Shown here piece by piece: positions 59,869 to 64,000 of a stretch of 64,000 nucleotides of DNA (its first letter is position 1; each line of letters starts with the position of its first letter). The translations under genes and the position numbers were made by a program. Location of the stretch: contig NZ_JAQSLN010000003.1 in NCBI RefSeq assembly GCF_028649655.1, forward strand, positions 1,411,964-1,475,963. Reading direction: 5' to 3'. The notes beneath the pieces were generated by a model. That model made no database searches. It had not been told where the DNA came from and saw only the letters and a program-made list of their open reading frames with translations. Origin of the DNA: Halobacteriovorax sp. GB3 (GTDB lineage: Bacteria > Bdellovibrionota > Bacteriovoracia > Bacteriovoracales > Bacteriovoracaceae).

Positions 59869-60735
59869 CTAAAGTTGCTCCATAACTTTTTGCATATCAA
59901 TCCAAGTTGTTCTCTTCATACTTGGATTGATCTCTAGGAAATCGGGATGAAATAGTGGCACAATTGAATAATTATGTTGTCCACTCTTTCCATTTATTTG
60001 ACCCTGAAAGTTTTGGCCATGAACAATTGAGAGCCTCTCCTTCCTTCCAAGAGCAAGGTTTAGAGCACTCGCTCCAAGAGTCATAACAAACTTTGGCTTA
60101 AAATACTGAATCTCATATGCCAGTTTTTCTTTTGATCGCTCATCACTAAAGAAGATACTTGATCGAATAAATCTACCATTAGCAATCTTCATTGCTCCGA
60201 TCATCTTTCCAAGAAGATCTCGATCATTGTTAAAAAGAGAATGCGGAGGGAAGTCCTCACTCATCGGATCGAGAATATGTTTCTCTCCGTAAAAGAGAAT
60301 ATCAACTTGCTGATCAAAGTCCTCAAGTCCAGGAATCATATCCATTGTCCACGCAGGGTTGAGATCTTTTAGGTAATCGTTAAAACTGTTGTACTCACTA
60401 GCAAGTTTAAAGTCTGATAATTCTGGTTTTTCTTTCGAAGTCTTAGACAGTTCTTGAAATGAACTCTTCTTTTGTGGTGCAGCTGGCTCACTTTGGACCG
60501 TTTCAACTTTAGGGGCCATGACTGTCTCATTTACCGTTAATGCGACTTCCGGTTGCTCAGATGTAGCCAACTCTACTTTAACGACCTGATCTGCGCTCTC
60601 AGAGCGCTCTAGAGGCAAAGAATCTAAGAACCAAGGCGAGTTCATTAACTCTCCTGCAAAGTTCTTATTAAGCCAATGACGTTTAGACTCATGAGCTCTC
60701 AAGGATTTTAATTTACTGGCAAAAACTTCTTTCAT
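59869..60735 (-). CDS. Uracil-DNA glycosylase-superfamily protein
   Basis: 288 residues. The first 130 are low-complexity (Val/Glu/Ser/Pro-rich). The C-terminal 160 resemble the family 4/5 UDG fold: VDILFYGEKHILDP, NDRDLLGKMIGAMKI, FKPKFVMTLGASALNLALGRKERLSIVHGQNFQG, then IVPLFHPDFLEINPSMKRTTWIDMQKV, whose HP-x(8)-K-x-x-x-W-x-D is typical. The GEAPGxxE active site of type 4 is replaced by GEKHILDP and no iron-sulfur cysteines are seen. So a noncanonical glycosylase or a non-catalytic relative. AGAGAAAT precedes the ATG. Confidence 0.6.
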   Translation of the reverse strand: MKEVFASKLKSLRAHESKRHWLNKNFAGELMNSPWFLDSLPLERSESADQVVKVELATSEQPEVALTVNETVMAPKVETVQSEPAAPQKKSSFQELSKTSKEKPELSDFKLASEYNSFNDYLKDLNPAWTMDMIPGLEDFDQQVDILFYGEKHILDPMSEDFPPHSLFNNDRDLLGKMIGAMKIANGRFIRSSIFFSDERSKEKLAYEIQYFKPKFVMTLGASALNLALGRKERLSIVHGQNFQGQINGKSGQHNYSIVPLFHPDFLEINPSMKRTTWIDMQKVMEQL

Positions 60736-60882
60736 ATTTCTCTAATTATTGGGATCGGTAGGTAAATTATTACCCAAATTCTCATTTATTTCATCACTAG
60801 TAAAGAGATCCCCTAGAGTTCCGAATTGGTTTTTACTGGCACTAAAAATGCCTTTTAATTTCCAGTACTAAAGGGAGAATGC

Positions 60883-61095
60883 ATGGCAGCAGATGTGGAT
60901 TTTAAGTTCGAAACTTTTGAAGAATATTTCGGCGATGCTGAGCAAGTGAATAAAATAACAAATGAATGTGAAGTTTGCGGATCTAAACTCGTCCACACTC
61001 ACCTGTCTGATTATAAGAATCTCTACGTTCAAGAAACCGCGAGATGTCCAGATTGTGGAAGTGGTGGTGGAAAGAAGATCCACATTCTTAACTAG
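60883..61095 (+). CDS. Small zinc-ribbon protein
   Basis: 70 residues after AAAGGGAGAATGC. Two Cys-x-x-Cys knuckles: CEVCGSK near residue 29 and CPDCGSGGG near residue 55, spaced 22 residues, form a single zinc ribbon. An acidic N terminus (FKFETFEEYFGDAEQ) has no known motif. Function unknown; small zinc ribbons often bind nucleic acid or proteins. A terminator follows directly. Confidence 0.72.
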   Translation: MAADVDFKFETFEEYFGDAEQVNKITNECEVCGSKLVHTHLSDYKNLYVQETARCPDCGSGGGKKIHILN

Positions 61096-61110
61096 ACCTT
61101 CAAACATCTA

Positions 61111-61137
61111 AGTCCTGTCTATGACAGGACTTTTTTT
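61111..61137 (+). terminator. Terminator of the zinc-ribbon gene
   Basis: AGTCCTGTC (61111-61119), TAT loop, GACAGGACT (61123-61131), then TTTTTT on the plus strand. It overlaps the uvrC stop on the other strand. Confidence 0.92.
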
Positions 61138-62981
61138 ATCGACTGGGCAACACTTCTTTTTACCATCAAATATTGTTCAATTTCATCAACATCCATGGCC
61201 GCAAGTTCAGCTTTCGTTATATCTAATCGTTTTAAGATCTCTCTTTTTGTTTTTGGTCCAATTCCTTCAACTTGATCTAACCAAGAACTAAATAGTTTTT
61301 TCTTTTCTTGTTTATGGTGAAGTCTTCTTGAAAATCTGTGCGCCTCATCTCTCATCTGTGTAACAATTCGAAATAAAGATTTACACCTTGTTAAAATATA
61401 GGGATTTGAGCGGCCAGGAATAATAAGCCTTTCTTCTGTCTTTTCAATATTCGTATCACGAAAAGAAGTTGTCTTATTTACTTTTGATTTAGCAATCCCG
61501 CAAACAGGAACATTCAATTCACACTCTTTTAATACCTCAAGGAACATACTAACTTGTCCCTTACCTCCATCGACGATAAAAACATCCGGTAATTTTCCAT
61601 GCTTAACTCTTCTCTGGAGCATCTCTTTCATCATAGCAAAGTCGTTATTTCCCTCAGGTCTTTCTTCTAAATGATAGTGTCGATAGGATTTCTTATCGGG
61701 TTTTCCATCATGGAAGACAATTTGAGAAGCAGTTGGAGAACTTCCTTGAAAGATCGCAACATCAAAGCACTCAAGATAAACAGGGCGCTCTTTTAAAGAA
61801 AGAAGTTCTTTCAATTTATTAAGCCCCACATAGACACTTTCTTCATTCTTAACTCGAACGCGTTGGTGTTCTTTTGCGTGTTCTCTTGTTAATTTCATAA
61901 GAGAGGCATATTTTCTTCCCTCTCTTCTTACATCTACTTTTTGCTCAGAAATCTGGTTTAATGCATTAGAAAATACATCCACTCTCTCTTGATCGAAATC
62001 GCACACGATTGTTTTAGGAGGTGAATCATATGTTGAAGCATAATATTGAAACATAAAATTCATGACCTCATCAATAATCTCATCCTCACAATCCGCTTTT
62101 GGAAAATGAAAGTTTTTATGGCCTAAAAGAATTCCTCCTCTTGTCATATACAGAGAGATATCAACTTCAATATCACCATTATGAAAAGAGAAGACATCAA
62201 TGTCTTTGTCGTCATCAAGTTCAGCATTTCTTTGGGATGAGAATTCAAGAAAACTATCAAGTGTTGCGATATTATCTCGAATCATTGCCGCCAATTCAAA
62301 CTCTTCTCTTTCTGCGGCCATCATCATGCGTTCTTTTAGAATTTCAATTGACTCCTTTCCCTTGCCCTTAAAAAAACGAAGAGCATCTTCAAGATCTTTG
62401 TCGTATTTTTCTTTTTCAATATAATCAACACAAGGAGCACTACATTGCTTCATTTGATAAAGGAGACAAGGTTCTTTTCTTGAATTGAATTCTCGTAAAT
62501 TACAATCTCTTAACTGAAATGACTTTGTAAGAATACGAAGAACCTCTGAAATATTACTACCGACAACAAAAGGCCCAAAGACTTCAGTATTCTTATTTCT
62601 CTTTGGTTTTCTTATATATTGCAGGCGTGGATAGGGTTCCGATCGATCAACTAGAACATAGGGATAAGACTTATCGTCTTTTAATCGAATATTATATTTT
62701 GGAGAATACTTTTTAATAAGATTATTTTCTAAGACTAGAGCTTCTGATTCATTCTCGGTAATAATAAAATCGATTTCATTTACATGACCGACTAAAATCT
62801 CAGTTTTAGGTGATTTAGCGGAGTTATCAAAGTACGAGCGAACTCTTGCACGAAGATTCTTGGCCTTACCAACATAAAGGACTACTTCTTCATCATTTTT
62901 TACCTTTTTAAGTAAATAACAACCCGCTAAGCGTGGGAACGTTTTTGACTTGTCTAGGAGTGTAGTCTTTATCCTGCTCAA
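61119..62981 (-). CDS. uvrC: UvrABC system protein C
   Basis: About 620 residues from TTG at 62981, with AAGG eight bases upstream. The frame is open to an ATG at 63065, but that start has no ribosome binding site and adds 28 residues not usual in UvrC, so I prefer the TTG. GIY-YIG nuclease (about 15-95): RLAGCYLLKK, VLYVGKAKNLRARVRSYFD. Cysteine-rich region CLLYQMKQCSAPC. UVR motif near 220. RNase-H-like C-terminal nuclease with FIVDGGKGQV and GIAKSK. Two helix-hairpin-helix motifs at the end (VEGIGPKTKREILKRLD; LMVKRSVAQSIKKVLS). It makes the dual incisions of nucleotide excision repair. Confidence 0.95.
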   Translation of the reverse strand: MSRIKTTLLDKSKTFPRLAGCYLLKKVKNDEEVVLYVGKAKNLRARVRSYFDNSAKSPKTEILVGHVNEIDFIITENESEALVLENNLIKKYSPKYNIRLKDDKSYPYVLVDRSEPYPRLQYIRKPKRNKNTEVFGPFVVGSNISEVLRILTKSFQLRDCNLREFNSRKEPCLLYQMKQCSAPCVDYIEKEKYDKDLEDALRFFKGKGKESIEILKERMMMAAEREEFELAAMIRDNIATLDSFLEFSSQRNAELDDDKDIDVFSFHNGDIEVDISLYMTRGGILLGHKNFHFPKADCEDEIIDEVMNFMFQYYASTYDSPPKTIVCDFDQERVDVFSNALNQISEQKVDVRREGRKYASLMKLTREHAKEHQRVRVKNEESVYVGLNKLKELLSLKERPVYLECFDVAIFQGSSPTASQIVFHDGKPDKKSYRHYHLEERPEGNNDFAMMKEMLQRRVKHGKLPDVFIVDGGKGQVSMFLEVLKECELNVPVCGIAKSKVNKTTSFRDTNIEKTEERLIIPGRSNPYILTRCKSLFRIVTQMRDEAHRFSRRLHHKQEKKKLFSSWLDQVEGIGPKTKREILKRLDITKAELAAMDVDEIEQYLMVKRSVAQSIKKVLS

Positions 62982-63063
62982 ACTTTCAGCCTTTACTTTA
63001 TCGCCTATATTGAATATTCTTATGCCTTCAACTTTTAATTCTCCACCCAGAAAAAGGACATCC

Positions 63064-63498
63064 ATGACGACACTTGGCGTAGGTAAAGAAGTTCTTTCTT
63101 ATTGTAACAAATGTAAGCTTACTTTGGCACATTTGATTGTTGCAATGAAAGACGTCAATACAATTTATAAAGTAACATGTAAAACTTGTGGGAGTACTCA
63201 CTCTTATAAAGATCCATCACAAGTTAAGGCCAAGAAAGTCACAGCAAGAACGAAGAAAGCTGCTTCGAGCTTAGGAAAAAAGAGAAGTTCAGCAACTTCT
63301 GTTTCAGACCTCTGGATGGAAGCTGTCAGCAATACCCAAACGAAGTCTCAATCGTATAGTATTAGAGCGAAGTTTGAGAAAGGTGATATTATCGATCACC
63401 CAAAATTTGGTCCTGGTGTAGTTGATCGCTTAATTGATCATGATAAAGTTGAAGTTATTTTTAGACACGACATTAAAACACTTATTCACAACAAATAA
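63064..63498 (+). CDS. Zinc-ribbon protein with a C-terminal CarD/KOW-like beta module
   Basis: 144 residues from the ATG at 63064 (AAAGGA five bases before); the open frame upstream is inside uvrC. A zinc ribbon at 10-50: YCNKCKLT and KVTCKTCGST (two Cys-x-x-Cys pairs). A Lys/Arg/Ala/Ser linker (KAKKVTARTKKAASSLGKKRSS) is DNA-binding-like. The C terminus, KGDIIDHPKFGPGVVDRLIDHDKVEVIFRHDIKTLIH, fits the small beta-barrel that begins GDxVxHPxFGxGxV in CarD-like and UvrD-family Tudor domains. Function unknown; nucleic-acid or RNA-polymerase association is inference. Divergent from uvrC. Confidence 0.7.
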   Translation: MTTLGVGKEVLSYCNKCKLTLAHLIVAMKDVNTIYKVTCKTCGSTHSYKDPSQVKAKKVTARTKKAASSLGKKRSSATSVSDLWMEAVSNTQTKSQSYSIRAKFEKGDIIDHPKFGPGVVDRLIDHDKVEVIFRHDIKTLIHNK

Positions 63499-63500
63499 AA

Positions 63501-63530
63501 AAGGCCCCAAATATGGGGCCTTTCTTTTTT
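63501..63530. terminator. Bidirectional terminator
   Basis: AAGGCCCC (63501-63508), six-base loop, GGGGCCTT (63515-63522), then TTTCTTTTTT on the plus strand. TTTTTTATTT flanks it on the minus strand, so it serves the convergent Gly-rich gene too. Confidence 0.9.
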
Positions 63531-63543
63531 ATATCAATTTTTT

Positions 63544-64000
63544 TTAAAATCTAACCGAGAACTGTGCTCCAATATTTCCCATTCCATACGATTGTCCACC
63601 ATAGATTCCAGCTCCGTAACCATAGCCAGTATTTGCTCCACCATAGTACATCGAACGGTTCAAGTCAGAAGCTGCATCATAATAATTTTGCTGAAGTGCC
63701 TGATTTGCAATCTGATTATCCTGCATAACACCTTGTAGACGCGCCTGTCCTGCTTGATTTTGGGCCGCATTCGCCATTTGCTGAGTATATTGAGCTTGAT
63801 ATTGGTTGTAATAGTTTCCACCAGAGTTCCCCCAGTAGCTTCCACCACCAGAAATACCTGGATAAGGATACATTCCTCCAACACCAAGTTGTCCTCCTCC
63901 CATTCCTGGGCCTAGGATAACGCCTCCACTTCCACCTGGATATCCACCGATTCCACCAGGGTAACCACCGATGCCACCACCGACTCCACCGATTCCACCA
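63544..64000 (-). CDS. Gly/Tyr/Gln-rich protein, N terminus outside window
   Basis: Open from the right edge to a stop at 63544, at least 150 residues. The frame runs through from 63999 with no stop; the ATG at 63903 is internal, not the start. Residues near the edge are a Gly repeat (GG-I/V/Y-GG, with YPGG units). The middle is Gln/Asn/Ala-rich (YYNQYQAQYTQQMANAAQNQ and LQGVMQDNQIANQALQQ) and the end is Gly/Tyr (YGYGAGIYGGQSYGMGN) finishing in GAQFSVRF. Terminal Phe and Gly-rich composition suit a secreted or surface structural protein. No recognised family. Confidence 0.6.
   Translation of the reverse strand, partial: GGIGGVGGGIGGYPGGIGGYPGGSGGVILGPGMGGGQLGVGGMYPYPGISGGGSYWGNSGGNYYNQYQAQYTQQMANAAQNQAGQARLQGVMQDNQIANQALQQNYYDAASDLNRSMYYGGANTGYGYGAGIYGGQSYGMGNIGAQFSVRF
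63904..64000 (-). repeat. Imperfect glycine-codon repeat inside the Gly-rich gene
   Basis: A run of 9- to 18-base units coding for GG-I/V-GG and GGYPGG (plus-strand words CCACCGATTCCACC and CCACCGATGCCACC). It continues beyond the window edge. Such tracts often vary in length between strains. Confidence 0.6.

Noticed and set aside
60801..60827. Sigma-28-like TAAAGAGA-N11-TCCGAATT upstream of the zinc-ribbon gene
   Set aside because: Spacing is right but each box matches only about 5 of 8 positions, too weak to claim.
62982..63065. 28-codon N-terminal extension of uvrC to the ATG at 63065
   Set aside because: No ribosome binding site and longer than family members; the TTG at 62981 has AAGG and family-like spacing. 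The ATG stays a fallback.
1..64000. tRNA, rRNA, CRISPR, insertion sequence or prophage
   Set aside because: Gaps are short and no clover-leaf CCA ends, repeated spacers, transposase genes or phage genes were seen. Small RNAs in gaps cannot be excluded by eye.

Overview
This window is AT-rich bacterial chromosome from a Gram-negative, flagellated bacterium. Gene content (complete lipid A pathway genes, BamA, Lol transporter, polar-type flagellar export cluster with FlhF/FlhG, many small lipoproteins and secreted hydrolases) and the codon/base style suggest a Bdellovibrionota member of the Bacteriovorax/Halobacteriovorax type. That assignment is inference from gene families and composition; no 16S gene or other decisive marker is present. 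I see no rRNA, tRNA, CRISPR array, insertion sequence or prophage. No gap between genes exceeds about 220 bases.

Layout. 1-5 kb: the 3' end of lnt, a KdsD sugar isomerase, several envelope proteins, an inositol-monophosphatase-family enzyme and YacG. 5-12 kb: a plus-strand pantothenate/CoA operon (ketol-acid reductoisomerase-like gene, panB, coaX, then coaBC, panC) ending in hflX. 12-20.6 kb: accessory region with a sigma-28-type promoter in front of a SleB-like cell wall hydrolase, a pseudo-receiver with a 31-residue membrane peptide, a LETM1-like small protein, a pseudopilin, a secreted trypsin-like protease, and a symporter-histidine kinase with a translationally coupled 54-residue membrane protein and two receiver-only response regulators. 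20.7-37.1 kb: a long minus-strand block of housekeeping and envelope genes: ybeY, prfB (with the programmed +1 frameshift), lolC/E, lolD, bamA, skp, lpxD, fabZ, lpxA, a Gfo/Idh/MocA oxidoreductase, lpxB, lpxK, a DUF3108 lipoprotein, a glycosyltransferase, and rpsA.

37-41.7 kb: plus-strand mazG and coaE, a PilZ protein with an intact c-di-GMP motif, and a large membrane sensor-like coiled-coil protein. 41.9-53.3 kb: one minus-strand flagellar operon, fliL-M-N-O-P-Q-R-flhB-flhA-flhF-flhG-fliA, with a good sigma-70-type promoter in front of fliL. FlhF has lost its GTPase motifs. FliO carries a large N-terminal periplasmic domain. 53.5-64 kb: a LysR regulator divergent from a SnoaL-like lipoprotein, HU, a DsbA-like lipoprotein, a membrane protein divergent from a lipoprotein that has a second sigma-28-like promoter, a SpoIID-type amidase enhancer/lytic protein, a uracil-DNA-glycosylase-fold protein, zinc-ribbon proteins, uvrC, and a Gly/Gln-rich protein that runs off the right edge.

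The genes fall into a few linked themes: making CoA, building the outer membrane (LPS, lipoproteins, barrel assembly), flagellar export with sigma-28 output, and envelope-remodelling or secreted enzymes. Two of the latter may be wired to flagellar sigma factor FliA. Several genes have starts re-assigned here from ribosome binding sites rather than from the longest open frame.
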